DNA of 64,000 nucleotides from Actinoallomurus soli (GTDB lineage: Bacteria; Actinomycetota; Actinomycetes; Streptosporangiales; Streptosporangiaceae). Under the pieces are notes generated by a model. That model was not told the DNA's origin. It did not search any database and worked only from the letters and a program-made list of their open reading frames with translations. Of the stretch, positions 1-7,027 are shown in pieces; the first letter of the stretch is position 1, and each line of letters starts with the position of its first letter. The stretch spans positions 1 to 64,000 of the forward strand of contig NZ_JAMXMV010000005.1 in assembly GCF_024055715.1 (NCBI RefSeq), in the 5' to 3' direction. Made by a program: the position numbers and the translations under genes.

Positions 1-108
1 CAAGGCAAAACCCGCCGCGAAGCCATCCGCTGCCTCAAGCGCTATCTCGCCCGCAGGATCTTCCGGGCCCTCGAAAACGGCCCAGCACCGGCTGCGAAGG
101 CCGCTTGA
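1..108 (+). mobile_element. IS110-family transposase, C-terminal end (runs off left edge)
   Basis: An open frame runs from the first base to a TGA at 106-108 and gives the last 35 residues of a protein. The segment REAIRCLKRYLARRIFRAL is the basic C-terminal helix typical of IS110/IS116/IS902 transposases (DEDD/RuvC-like recombinases that work with a bridge RNA made from the element's non-coding end). The start and catalytic residues lie outside the window. The short stretch from 109 to about 141 may be the element's right non-coding end. Because the neighbour ends at 142, the IS boundary probably lies in that stretch. The family call rests on this short motif only. Confidence 0.72.
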
Positions 109-141
109 CAGAACATAGAAGCGTCAACCTCGCGGCCGCCG

Positions 142-705
142 TCACCCGACCATGAGCCGGTACCGTTCCGGGCCGGTCAGCGTGGCGGAGGCCAGGTACC
201 GCGTCGTGGCCGGGTCCCGGCCGGCCGGGTGGCGTGGCCCGCGCCCGGCCGGCCCCGGGGAACGGGCGGCGGCGTGCCGGCCGAGCGTCAGGCCGGACTC
301 CTCGGTGAGGGTCTCTTCGCCCGTGGCGTGGGGATGCAGCGCCGCCAGCGCCTCCTCGACTTCGGGAGCGGGGTATCCGAAGAGGTCGATGCCCTCGTAG
401 ACGACCGGGACGGCCGCCGGGGCGTCCGGGAGAGGATCACTCCGCCGGGCGAAGCGGATCTCGTCGAGGCCGGGGGCATGTCCGCCGGGACCGGGACCAC
501 CGCTGACGCTGATGACGAGATCCTCGTACTCGGCGTAGAACGCCCACGCCACGCCGGCCGCTCGTGATCTGACGCAGAGCCGCTCCTCGCGGACGTCGGC
601 CAGTGTCGAGGTCGCCCACTGGGCTCGCTGCTCGGACATCCCGAACCTCAGCAGCCCTGCCCGGTGGGGGAGCTCGACCCCGACCGCGGGCAGCAGGGTG
701 AACAT
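142..705 (-). CDS. Uncharacterised protein, 187 aa
   Basis: I do not recognise the family. The first 125 residues look like an ordered alpha/beta domain: hydrophobic strands (YEDLVISVSG, VPVVYEGIDLFGYPAP) alternate with acidic helices (EVEEALAALHPH). The last 50 residues are Arg/Gly/Pro/Ala-rich and probably disordered. There is no signal peptide or membrane segment. The ATG at 705 follows a purine-rich GGAGGGAGCTCCTCTC stretch read on the minus strand. The gene lies between an IS110 end and a regulator read in the same direction, 23 bases downstream of that regulator's stop, so the two may share a transcript. Coding is supported by strong G/C third-position bias. Confidence 0.6.
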   Translation of the reverse strand: MFTLLPAVGVELPHRAGLLRFGMSEQRAQWATSTLADVREERLCVRSRAAGVAWAFYAEYEDLVISVSGGPGPGGHAPGLDEIRFARRSDPLPDAPAAVPVVYEGIDLFGYPAPEVEEALAALHPHATGEETLTEESGLTLGRHAAARSPGPAGRGPRHPAGRDPATTRYLASATLTGPERYRLMVG

Positions 706-728
706 GAGAGGAGCTCCCTCCTGACCGC

Positions 729-1643
729 TCAGCCCCGGTGAGCCGGGGATCCGTCGGATGCCGAGGCCTCATCCCGGCTCGTCTCCGCTGTCCGTCCGGG
801 CGTCCAGGCGCTGAGGATGCGCAGGGCATCGTGCGATGGGGAGCCGGGCTCGGCGGTGAGGAGCATGAGCCGCTGCCCGGAGCCGTCGGGGCTGCTCCAG
901 GTGTCACAGTCAAGGGTGAGGTCACCGACCAGCCGGTGGTGGTAGCGCTTGGTGCCGTAGGCGGCGCCGTTGACACGGTGCTCGGCCCACCAGGTGCGGA
1001 AGTCGGCGTCCTGGACGGACAGCTCGCCGACGAGTCGTGCGAGCTCGGGGTCGTCGGGGTCCGCGGCGGCCTCCATGCGCAGCGCGGCGACGGCGTCGCG
1101 GGCGTCGTGCTCCCACTCCCGGTGCATGCCGCGGATGGCCGGGTGGGTGAACAGCAGGAGCAGGTAGTTGCGCCGGCTCGCCGGGATCAGCGAGAAGTCG
1201 GTGTACAGGGCCGCGGCGCCGGAGTTCCAGTCCAGGATGTCCAGCCGTCGGCCCAGGATGATGGCGGGGGTTCCGGTGAGCTGGTCGAGCAGGCGCCGCA
1301 TGGCGGGCCGCACGCGCTGCGCGGGCCGCCGCCGGCGCGGCCGGGCGTCGGCCTTGCCCGCGAGCTCGTACAGGTAGCTCTGCTGGTCGTCGTCGAGGCG
1401 CAGCGTACGGGCCAGGGTGGCGAGCACCGACGCGGACGCTCGGACCCGGCCCTGCTCCAGCCGGGTGTAGTAGTCCACGCTGATCGCCGCGAGCTGCGCG
1501 ACCTCCTCGCGGCGGAGCCCCGCGACCTTGCGACGGGAGTCCGTGTCCGGCGGGCCGAAGTCCTCCGGCGCCAGCTGCGCCCGGCGGGCCTTCAGGAACG
1601 CGCCGAGTTCGCTGCGATCAGGTGCGGGAGTCATGCCGTCCAT
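729..1643 (-). CDS. XRE-type regulator with MmyB-like ligand-binding domain (MLTR family)
   Basis: About 304 residues. Residues 10-75 form a helix-turn-helix (SRRKVAGLRREEVAQLAAIS, then DYYTRLEQGR) with the YYTRLEQGR signature of this actinobacterial family. The rest matches the MmyB-like (MLTR) ligand-binding domain: PAIILGRRLDILDWN, a WWAEHRV stretch and the terminal KRYHHRLVGDLTLDCDTW block. The open frame extends further upstream, but that part lies over the divergent promoter and start of the hydrolase gene and has no family similarity. I therefore place the start at the ATG at 1643, or the one at 1634. The gene is divergent from an alpha/beta hydrolase, the usual arrangement for this family, so it probably controls that hydrolase in response to a small aromatic or fatty ligand (inference). 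Confidence 0.85.
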   Translation of the reverse strand: MDGMTPAPDRSELGAFLKARRAQLAPEDFGPPDTDSRRKVAGLRREEVAQLAAISVDYYTRLEQGRVRASASVLATLARTLRLDDDQQSYLYELAGKADARPRRRRPAQRVRPAMRRLLDQLTGTPAIILGRRLDILDWNSGAAALYTDFSLIPASRRNYLLLLFTHPAIRGMHREWEHDARDAVAALRMEAAADPDDPELARLVGELSVQDADFRTWWAEHRVNGAAYGTKRYHHRLVGDLTLDCDTWSSPDGSGQRLMLLTAEPGSPSHDALRILSAWTPGRTAETSRDEASASDGSPAHRG

Positions 1644-1814
1644 TGTCACGTCCGCGGCGGGAATCTGAGAGGGCAGGTTCTTTCCCAGGCAGGAACCCGC
1701 CTCTTTTGCGCACCCGGGGACCGCGGCGACCGTGGAGACACGCCCGGCACGGTGCCGGGCCCGGAGCCCACTCTCTCGGCGCGGCTCCGGTGCGACAGTG
1801 AAACGGAGGACCCC

Positions 1815-2735
1815 GTGGCGAAGATCGACGTCACCTTCGACAGCGCCGGCATCCCCCTCGCCGGTCACCTCCACCTCCCCGGCGTCCCGGCGGAGGGCCC
1901 ACGCCCGGCGATCGTCGTCGGCCACCCCGGCACGGGTGTCAAGGAGCAGACCGCCGGCCTGTACGCGCGGCTACTGGCGGACGCGGGCTTCGTCACGCTC
2001 GCCTTCGACGCCGCCTACCAGGGCGAGAGCGGCGGCGAGCCCCGCGGCCTGGAGGATCCCGCCCACCGCGTCGAGGACATCAAGGCCGCCGTCTCCTTCC
2101 TCACCACCCGCCGTGAGGTCGACCCGGACCGCATCGGCGTCCTCGGCATCTGCGCCTCGGGCGGCTACGCGCTTCCCGCCGCGGCGGGCGATCACCGCAT
2201 CAAGGCCGTCGGCACGGTGAGCGCCGTCGACGTCGCCCGGCAGTTCCGCCTGGGGGCCGACGGAGCACAGGACCCGGCCGTCTTCCAGGGCATGCTGGAC
2301 GCCGCCGCCCGCGCGCGGACCGCTGAGGCCCGTGGGGAGGACCCGCCGGTGCTGCCCCTCTTCCCCGACACCCCCGAGCAGGCCCGCACGCTCGGCGGAG
2401 AGCACGGCGCCGAGGGCTTCGAGTACTACCGCACTCCGCGCGGCCGGCACCCTCGTTCGGGGAGCTTCCTGACCTGGACCAGCATCGACAGGATGGCGGC
2501 CTTCGACGCTTTCGCCGCGGTCCCGCTGATCGCGCCGCGGCCGCTGCTCATGGTCGTCGGCACCCGCGCCGTCACCTCGTGGATGAGCGTCGAGGCGTTC
2601 CAGCGCGCCACCGGCCCCAAGGAGATCCACTGGGTGGACGGCGCCAGCCATGTCGACCTCTACGACCAGCGGCGGTACGTCGACCCCGTCGTCGAGAGGC
2701 TCGCCGGCTTCTTCGCGAAGAACCTGAGCCAATGA
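1815..2735 (+). CDS. Alpha/beta hydrolase, dienelactone-hydrolase/YcjY-like
   Basis: 306 residues starting at GTG 1815, preceded by GGAGG at 1806-1810; the upstream open frame is antisense to the regulator and is not coding. The nucleophile elbow is GICASGG, with Cys in the x position before the Ser. An oxyanion/N-terminal segment VVGHPGTGVKEQ and the catalytic-His region ASHVDLYD near the C-terminus are visible. The fold is that of cytosolic serine hydrolases that cleave ester, peptide or dienelactone-like substrates; the true substrate is unknown. It is divergent from an MLTR-type regulator, the likely controller. Confidence 0.85.
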   Translation: MAKIDVTFDSAGIPLAGHLHLPGVPAEGPRPAIVVGHPGTGVKEQTAGLYARLLADAGFVTLAFDAAYQGESGGEPRGLEDPAHRVEDIKAAVSFLTTRREVDPDRIGVLGICASGGYALPAAAGDHRIKAVGTVSAVDVARQFRLGADGAQDPAVFQGMLDAAARARTAEARGEDPPVLPLFPDTPEQARTLGGEHGAEGFEYYRTPRGRHPRSGSFLTWTSIDRMAAFDAFAAVPLIAPRPLLMVVGTRAVTSWMSVEAFQRATGPKEIHWVDGASHVDLYDQRRYVDPVVERLAGFFAKNLSQ

Positions 2736-2855
2736 GGCGCTCCTGCCGGGAGGCTACGCCCGCGCGGCGGCGTGGCGGAGGTGGCGCCTGACGTCGCCCA
2801 CGAGGGTGACGCGGACGTGCCGCTTCGAACGACGGCGTTCCTCCGAGCTTGGAAC

Positions 2856-3758
2856 TCAGCGGTGGCGCTCCCTCGCGGATCGGAGCGCGTCGAGCGTGGA
2901 CCGGTCCGGCTGGTCGAGAGCGGCTTTCGACTCGTCGACGAGGCCGGTCAGCCGGCTCACCTCGGCGTCGGTCAGCTCCGCCGCGATGTCGGCCGCGGCG
3001 ACGTTGGCGCGCAGGTGCTCAGGATTCTTCGTGCCGGGGATGACGACCACGGCGGGAGACCTGCGCAGCAACCAGGCCAGCGCGATCTGCGCCGGGGTCA
3101 CGCCCAGGCGCCGCGCGGGGCCGGTCAGCTCGTCGTAGCCGGTGAGGCCGCCGGAGGCCAGCGGGTAGTACGGGACGAACATGATGCCCTGCGCCTCACA
3201 GTCGGCGAGGACCTGCACGCCGCTGCGGTCGAGCAGGTTGAAGCGGTTCTGCACGGCGGCGATCGGCGTCATCCTCTGCGCGCGGGCCAGCATCTCCGGC
3301 GACGCGCCGGACAGCCCGATGCGACGGATGAGCCCTTGCTCGTGCAGCTCCACGAGCACGCCGAGCGAGTCCTCCAGCGGTACGTCGCTCGGCGGCCCCG
3401 GATAGTCGCCGCCCAGCCGCAGGTACGTCAGCTCGCTGGTCTCCGTGCCCAGGTCGGCCAGTGCCTCGTGCACCTGCCGGCGGACGGTGTCCGGGTGGTC
3501 GGTGATGATCCACGATCCGTCCGGGCCGCGCCCGGCGCCGACCTTGTTGCCCACGATCACCCCGTCCGGGAACGGCCGCAAAGCTTCGCCGATCAGCTGG
3601 TTGACCGTGCGCGGCCCGTAGGCGTTCGCGGTGTCGAAGAACGTCACTCCCAGCTCGACCGCCAGGCGTAGCACCTGCCGCGCCGAGTCGAGGTCGTCCG
3701 GTGGCCCCCACACGTTCGGCCCGGCAAGCTGCATGGCCCCGTATCCGACACGGTTCAC
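2856..3758 (-). CDS. Aldo/keto reductase, E. coli YdbC (pyridoxal reductase)-like
   Basis: 300 residues, GTG start at 3758 with an AGGGAGA ribosome site. The opening NRVGYGAMQLAGPNVWGPP and the later VQNRFNLLDR and ALAWLLRRSP blocks closely follow E. coli YdbC, an NADPH-dependent pyridoxal reductase. The catalytic Asp42 and Tyr47 (DTANAYG) and Lys72 (GNK) are present. The usual catalytic His is absent (TYLRLGGD where most AKRs have LHxxD); the YdbC branch also lacks it, so this is not decay. The cofactor tail IPGTKNPEHLRAN is intact. The gene is divergent from a TetR gene across an 87-bp region full of inverted repeats, so it is probably the regulator's target. The exact aldehyde substrate is inferred. 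Confidence 0.88.
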   Translation of the reverse strand: MNRVGYGAMQLAGPNVWGPPDDLDSARQVLRLAVELGVTFFDTANAYGPRTVNQLIGEALRPFPDGVIVGNKVGAGRGPDGSWIITDHPDTVRRQVHEALADLGTETSELTYLRLGGDYPGPPSDVPLEDSLGVLVELHEQGLIRRIGLSGASPEMLARAQRMTPIAAVQNRFNLLDRSGVQVLADCEAQGIMFVPYYPLASGGLTGYDELTGPARRLGVTPAQIALAWLLRRSPAVVVIPGTKNPEHLRANVAAADIAAELTDAEVSRLTGLVDESKAALDQPDRSTLDALRSARERHR

Positions 3759-3773
3759 TGGCTCTCCCTTGAT

Positions 3774-3821
3774 GTATCACTGAAACGCTAAAATGCGTTG
3801 CACTGTTCGAGTCAGTGATAC
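3774..3821. promoter_or_regulatory. Inverted repeat, probable TetR operator between AKR and tetR
   Basis: GTATCACTGA at 3774-3783 is exactly repeated in inverted form as TCAGTGATAC at 3812-3821, 28 bases apart. Between them AACGC (3785-3789) faces GCGTT (3795-3799). The dyad covers the divergent promoters of the aldo/keto reductase and the TetR gene, so binding could repress both. Confidence 0.65.
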
Positions 3822-3825
3822 GCCT

Positions 3826-3839
3826 AATGCCGTAGCATT
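3826..3839. promoter_or_regulatory. Inverted repeat next to the tetR start
   Basis: AATGC-CGTA-GCATT is a perfect dyad ending 6 bases before the GTG start of the TetR gene. It may be a second operator site or overlap the tetR promoter. Confidence 0.45.
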
Positions 3840-3845
3840 GCAACC

Positions 3846-4547
3846 GTGGACGACGTGAAGACCCGTACCCGGCGGCAGATCATCGAGGCGGCGGCCGAGA
3901 TTCTGGAACGGGAGGGCACTCAGGCCCTCTCCACCCGCTCAGTCGCTGCGGCGGCCGGCATTCGCGCCGCCTCCCTGTATCAGTACTTCGGGGACAAGGA
4001 CGGCCTCCTCGCGGCCCTGGCCATCCATGGCTTCGACCTCTACCTGGCCGAGAAGCACGCGCTGGCGCGCACCGAGGACCCGGTCGCCGACATGCGCCGA
4101 GGCTGGGACACCCACGTCGACTTCGGCTTGCGCCACCCGGCGCTCTACCTGCTGATGTACGGCACCGACCGCCCCGGCCGCCGCCCGCCCGCCGCCGATG
4201 AGGCCGGCGCCTTCCTGCTGAGATTCCTCGACCGTGCCGCCGACGCCGGGCGCCTCCGGGTCCCGCCCGTTCTCTCCGCCCGCCTCTGCCTGGCCGCCGT
4301 CACCGGTGTCACCCTCTCGCTGATCGGGACCCCGGCCGAGGACCGCGATCCGGAGCTCTCCCCGAGGACGCGCGACATCCTCATCGACTCCCTCATCACC
4401 GACCCGCCTCCGGCCGCCGACTCCGGCCTCGCCTCCCGAGCCCTCGCCCTCGACGCCGCCATCGCCACCGCCGGAGAGGGCGGTTTCCCCCTCCGTCCGG
4501 CCGAGACGGCTCTCCTGCGCGACTGGCTCGACCGGCTCGCCCGCTGA
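3846..4547 (+). CDS. TetR/AcrR-family regulator
   Basis: 233 residues, GTG start. The N-terminal TetR helix-turn-helix is clear (RRQIIEAAAEILEREG, then STRSVAAAAGIRAASLYQYF, residues about 9-50). The C-terminal ligand domain (roughly 75-185) resembles the WHG-type TetR C-terminal domain, with a DFGLRHPALYLLMYG helix. It is divergent from the YdbC-like aldo/keto reductase, and the shared intergenic region holds two dyads, which fits autorepression plus control of the reductase. The inducer is not predictable. Confidence 0.88.
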   Translation: MDDVKTRTRRQIIEAAAEILEREGTQALSTRSVAAAAGIRAASLYQYFGDKDGLLAALAIHGFDLYLAEKHALARTEDPVADMRRGWDTHVDFGLRHPALYLLMYGTDRPGRRPPAADEAGAFLLRFLDRAADAGRLRVPPVLSARLCLAAVTGVTLSLIGTPAEDRDPELSPRTRDILIDSLITDPPPAADSGLASRALALDAAIATAGEGGFPLRPAETALLRDWLDRLAR

Positions 4548-4560
4548 TCTACATCGCCGC

Positions 4561-4830
4561 CTACGGCCGGCGGCCGCGGGTCTGGTGCTTCGTGTCGTAG
4601 TCCCGGCGTGCCTGTTCGACCTTGTCCAGGTTGACGGACCATTCGGCGAGTGTCACGAAGAGAGGTACCAGGCTGCGGCCCAGGTCGGTGATCTCGTACT
4701 CCACCCTGGGCGGGACCTCTGGGTGATAGGTGCGCGCGACGAGTCCGTCGCGCTCCAGCTGCCGGAGCCGCTGGGTCAGCACCTTGGGCGTGATCGTGCT
4801 GATGCGGCGTTCGAGTTCCACGAAACGCTG
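4561..4830 (-). pseudogene. HxlR-type winged-helix regulator, 5'-truncated
   Basis: The readable part (RFVELERRI, then TITPKVLTQRLRQLERDGLV and VEYEITDLGRSL) is the second half of an HxlR winged helix, with its recognition helix and wing. The family normally begins with about 35 further residues (a CPVxxxLxxxxGKW block and first helix), and these are missing. Upstream of codon RF, at about 4831-4835, the sequence turns abruptly into a TnpB fragment on the other strand. A GTG at 4821 could begin an 86-residue remnant, but it would lack the first helix. I read it as a gene cut by an insertion or deletion. Confidence 0.7.
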
Positions 4831-4835
4831 CCGCC

Positions 4836-5072
4836 GTGATCGCCCGGTTGAAGGCGCGTGAGAGCGACCGGCGCAAGGACTGGGTGGAGCAGGCCTCCAC
4901 TGATCTGGCCCGCCGGTTCGATTTCATCCGGGTCGAGGACCTGAAGGTCAAGAACATGGTGCGGTCCGCGCGCGGCACGACCGCCGCGCCGGGCAGGAAC
5001 GTCCGGGCCAAGGCCGGGCTGAATCGCTCGATTCACGCCGCCGGCTGGGGTCTGCTGGTCACCCGTCTGGAG
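4836..5072 (+). pseudogene. TnpB (IS605/IS607-type) remnant
   Basis: The frame from 4836 reads VIARLKARESDRRKDW, then STDLARRFDFIRVEDLKVKN, then a GTTAAPGRNV and KAGLNRSI stretch and WGLLVTRLE. This is the middle of a TnpB RuvC domain: the Glu of the VEDL motif is present. The N-terminal half, the first RuvC Asp, the zinc ribbon and the last Asp are all missing. Homology ends near 5072, where an unrelated gene fragment on the opposite strand begins. No IS end or omega RNA could be recognised. TnpB proteins are RNA-guided nucleases; this copy cannot be active. Confidence 0.72.
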
Positions 5073-5074
5073 GG

Positions 5075-5260
5075 TTCCGGTCCCATCATCGTCCCGGGGC
5101 CGGGCTGGAAGGTGAGCAACAGCTTCGGCACGTCGGCACTGTGCGCGAGCCAGTCGTCGTACCTGTCGACCCGGGCCACAACGTCGGCCGGTTCGCCGCC
5201 GAGCGGCATCGACCGCGAAAGGACGCCGTCTCGGCGGGCTGAGCACGAGTCGCGCCGGTT
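5075..5260 (-). pseudogene. Haloalkane-dehalogenase-like alpha/beta hydrolase fragment
   Basis: Reading the minus strand from about 5260 to 5075 gives MPLGGEPADVVARVDRYDDW, then LAHSADVPKLLLTF and QPGPGTMMGPE. This matches the cap-to-C-terminal part of haloalkane dehalogenases (PIxGEPADV...DVPKLL...PG). The nucleophile region, the catalytic His and both ends of the gene are absent. Its 3' side abuts the TnpB remnant almost exactly and its 5' side runs into the MerR-type promoter. It has no start codon in a sensible place and is a relic. Found by translating the frame directly. Confidence 0.6.
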
Positions 5261-5289
5261 GACCTTGACACAGTGACAAGGTCTTCACT
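5259..5289 (+). promoter_or_regulatory. MerR-type promoter with 19-bp spacer and dyad
   Basis: A -35 box TTGACC (5259-5264) and a -10-like TTCACT (5284-5289) are separated by 19 bases, the over-long spacer typical of promoters activated by MerR proteins. Within it lies the near-perfect dyad ACCTTGACAC / GTGACAAGGT (5262-5282). It sits just upstream of the HEAT/MerR gene pair, so the MerR protein at 5986 probably controls its own operon. Confidence 0.75.
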
Positions 5290-5310
5290 GTGGTCAGGGA
5301 GGTGGTCCCG

Positions 5311-5982
5311 GTGACCATGCCGGAACAGGACACGGAGACGATGCGAGTTCTCCAGGGGCTGGAGAGCGGTAATCCGTCCGTGCGGCTGCAGGCGGCGATG
5401 GCGGTCGGGTCGACCCCGGACCCGAGGTTCGTCGACCGGCTGATCGAACGATGCGCGATCGAGCCGGAGTTCTTCGTGCGGGAGATGCTCACGTGGGCGC
5501 TCACCCGCCACTCGTCGTCGATGACGCTTCCGAAGCTCGTCGATGAACTCCGCTCGGAACGGGTGCAGGCGCGCAGCCAGGCGTTGCACACCCTGTCCAA
5601 GATCGGTGATCGGCGAGCGTGGCCGGCGATCACCCGGACGCTGCTGACCGACACCGACGATGAGGTGGCGCGGAGCGCGTGGCGGGCGGCGGTCGTACTC
5701 GTGCCCGAAGGTGAGGAGTCCGAGCTGGCCGGAGTGCTGGCGACACAGTTCGGGCGCGGCGAGCGTGAGACGCGGCTGAGCCTCAGCCGGGCGCTGATCG
5801 CGCTCGGTGAGGCGATGGTGCCGCCCCTGCGCGCCGCGATGATGGATTCCGACCCTCGCGTGCGTGAGCACGCGATCGCCACGGAACGGCTGTCGCGCGA
5901 CCCGGATGCCGGATTCGAGTCCGCGATCGAGGAGGCGAAGCGCCTCGTGGCCCTCGGCACGACCGGCGAGGAGGAGCGGTAG
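5311..5982 (+). CDS. HEAT-repeat protein encoded with a MerR regulator
   Basis: About 223 residues made largely of HEAT-like helical pairs (PSVRLQAAMAVG, ARSQALHTLSKIGDRRAW, PRVREHAIATERL). There are no membrane segments, signal peptide or catalytic motifs. GTG 5311 has GGAGG at 5298-5302, eight bases upstream; ATG 5317 is the alternative. It is followed after 3 bases by a MerR regulator that itself carries C-terminal HEAT repeats, and both lie behind one MerR-type promoter. HEAT solenoids bind proteins, so it is likely a partner or target of the regulator (inference). The ligand is unknown. Confidence 0.75.
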   Translation: MTMPEQDTETMRVLQGLESGNPSVRLQAAMAVGSTPDPRFVDRLIERCAIEPEFFVREMLTWALTRHSSSMTLPKLVDELRSERVQARSQALHTLSKIGDRRAWPAITRTLLTDTDDEVARSAWRAAVVLVPEGEESELAGVLATQFGRGERETRLSLSRALIALGEAMVPPLRAAMMDSDPRVREHAIATERLSRDPDAGFESAIEEAKRLVALGTTGEEER

Positions 5983-5985
5983 ACG

Positions 5986-6990
5986 GTGTTGATCGGTGAT
6001 GTGGCACGGCGGTCCGGGGTCAGCGCCCGCATGCTCAGGCACTACGAGTCGCTCGGCCTGGTGCGGCCGATGGGCCGTACCGAGGCCGGCTATCGGGCGT
6101 ACTCCGGCGAGGACATCCGGCGGATCTTCCATATCGAGAGCCTGCGGTCCTTGGGGCTGTCGCTGCGTGAAGCCGGGTGCGCGCTGGATGATCCGGGTTT
6201 CAAGCCCTCGGAGCTCATCGACGACCTCATCCGCCGGACGCGAGAACGCATCGCGGCCGAGACGGAATTGCTCACACGACTCCGTCGGATCGATGCCGCG
6301 GAACCCACAGGCTGGGAGGACGTCCTCCAGACCGTCGCGCTCCTCCAGGCCCTGGGGTCGGAGAGCGCCGGGAAGCGCCAGCGGGCGGCCCTGTCCTCGG
6401 CCGAGGAGGTTCCGGTGCCGATGGAGGCGCTGGTCGAGGCGGTGCTGAGCGAGACGGACCCGAACGTCGCCGGTGCCCTTCGGTGGGCTCTGGCACGATC
6501 GGGCGATGCCGGATTGGCGCTGCTGGCGGAGGGCCTCGGCTCACCGGCGGCCGAGGTACGGAGACGCGCCGTCCAGTCCATCGCCGAGATCCCGGACGGT
6601 GCGGCCACCACGCTGCTGCACGAGGCCCTCACGAACTCCGACGTCGTGGTCCGCAGGTGTGCGGCTCTGACGCTCGGGGCACGTGGAGTGGCCGACGCGG
6701 TCCCGACGCTCATCGACATGATCGTCGAGGAGGTGAACGACGTCGACGCGGCCGATGCGCTGAGCGCGCTGGCGAGTGATCCCGCGCTGGCGGATCAGAT
6801 CGCCACCAGGCTCGTCGACCGCCTCACCGACGGCGCCATCGGCACGCTCGCACGCCGGCGGCTGACAGAGGCGCTCGCGGACATTCCGGGGATCACGACG
6901 ACCCGTGCCCTCGCGGAGCTGTCACAGGACGAGGACCGCGCCATCGCGCTCACCGCGACGTACATCCTCAAGCTGCGCGACGCGCGATAA
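5986..6990 (+). CDS. MerR-family regulator with C-terminal HEAT repeats
   Basis: 334 residues, GTG start 3 bases after the upstream stop with GAGGAGCGG as ribosome site. Residues 1-70 are a MerR winged helix (LIGDVARRSGVSARMLRHYE, GYRAYSGEDIRRI). A dimerisation helix follows at about 75-120. Residues 140-330 are HEAT-like repeats (ALRWALARSGDAGLALLAEG, PAAEVRRRAVQSIAEIPDG, VVVRRCAALTLGARGVADAV). A classical MerR has a short metal- or drug-binding tail; here a helical solenoid replaces it, so the effector may be a protein or large ligand. The dyad promoter at 5259-5289 makes autoregulation likely. Confidence 0.85.
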   Translation: MLIGDVARRSGVSARMLRHYESLGLVRPMGRTEAGYRAYSGEDIRRIFHIESLRSLGLSLREAGCALDDPGFKPSELIDDLIRRTRERIAAETELLTRLRRIDAAEPTGWEDVLQTVALLQALGSESAGKRQRAALSSAEEVPVPMEALVEAVLSETDPNVAGALRWALARSGDAGLALLAEGLGSPAAEVRRRAVQSIAEIPDGAATTLLHEALTNSDVVVRRCAALTLGARGVADAVPTLIDMIVEEVNDVDAADALSALASDPALADQIATRLVDRLTDGAIGTLARRRLTEALADIPGITTTRALAELSQDEDRAIALTATYILKLRDAR

Positions 6991-7027
6991 GGGATCCTGA
7001 GGATGAGCAGGGCACCACGTGATCGAC

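Noticed and set aside
738-1814. Upstream extension of the alpha/beta hydrolase frame
   Set aside because: It is antisense to the MLTR regulator. The hydrolase starts at GTG 1815 with a proper ribosome site and family N-terminus.
3798-3821. tRNA-like TTCGAGTC string
   Set aside because: It is part of the TetR dyad; no cloverleaf can be folded around it.
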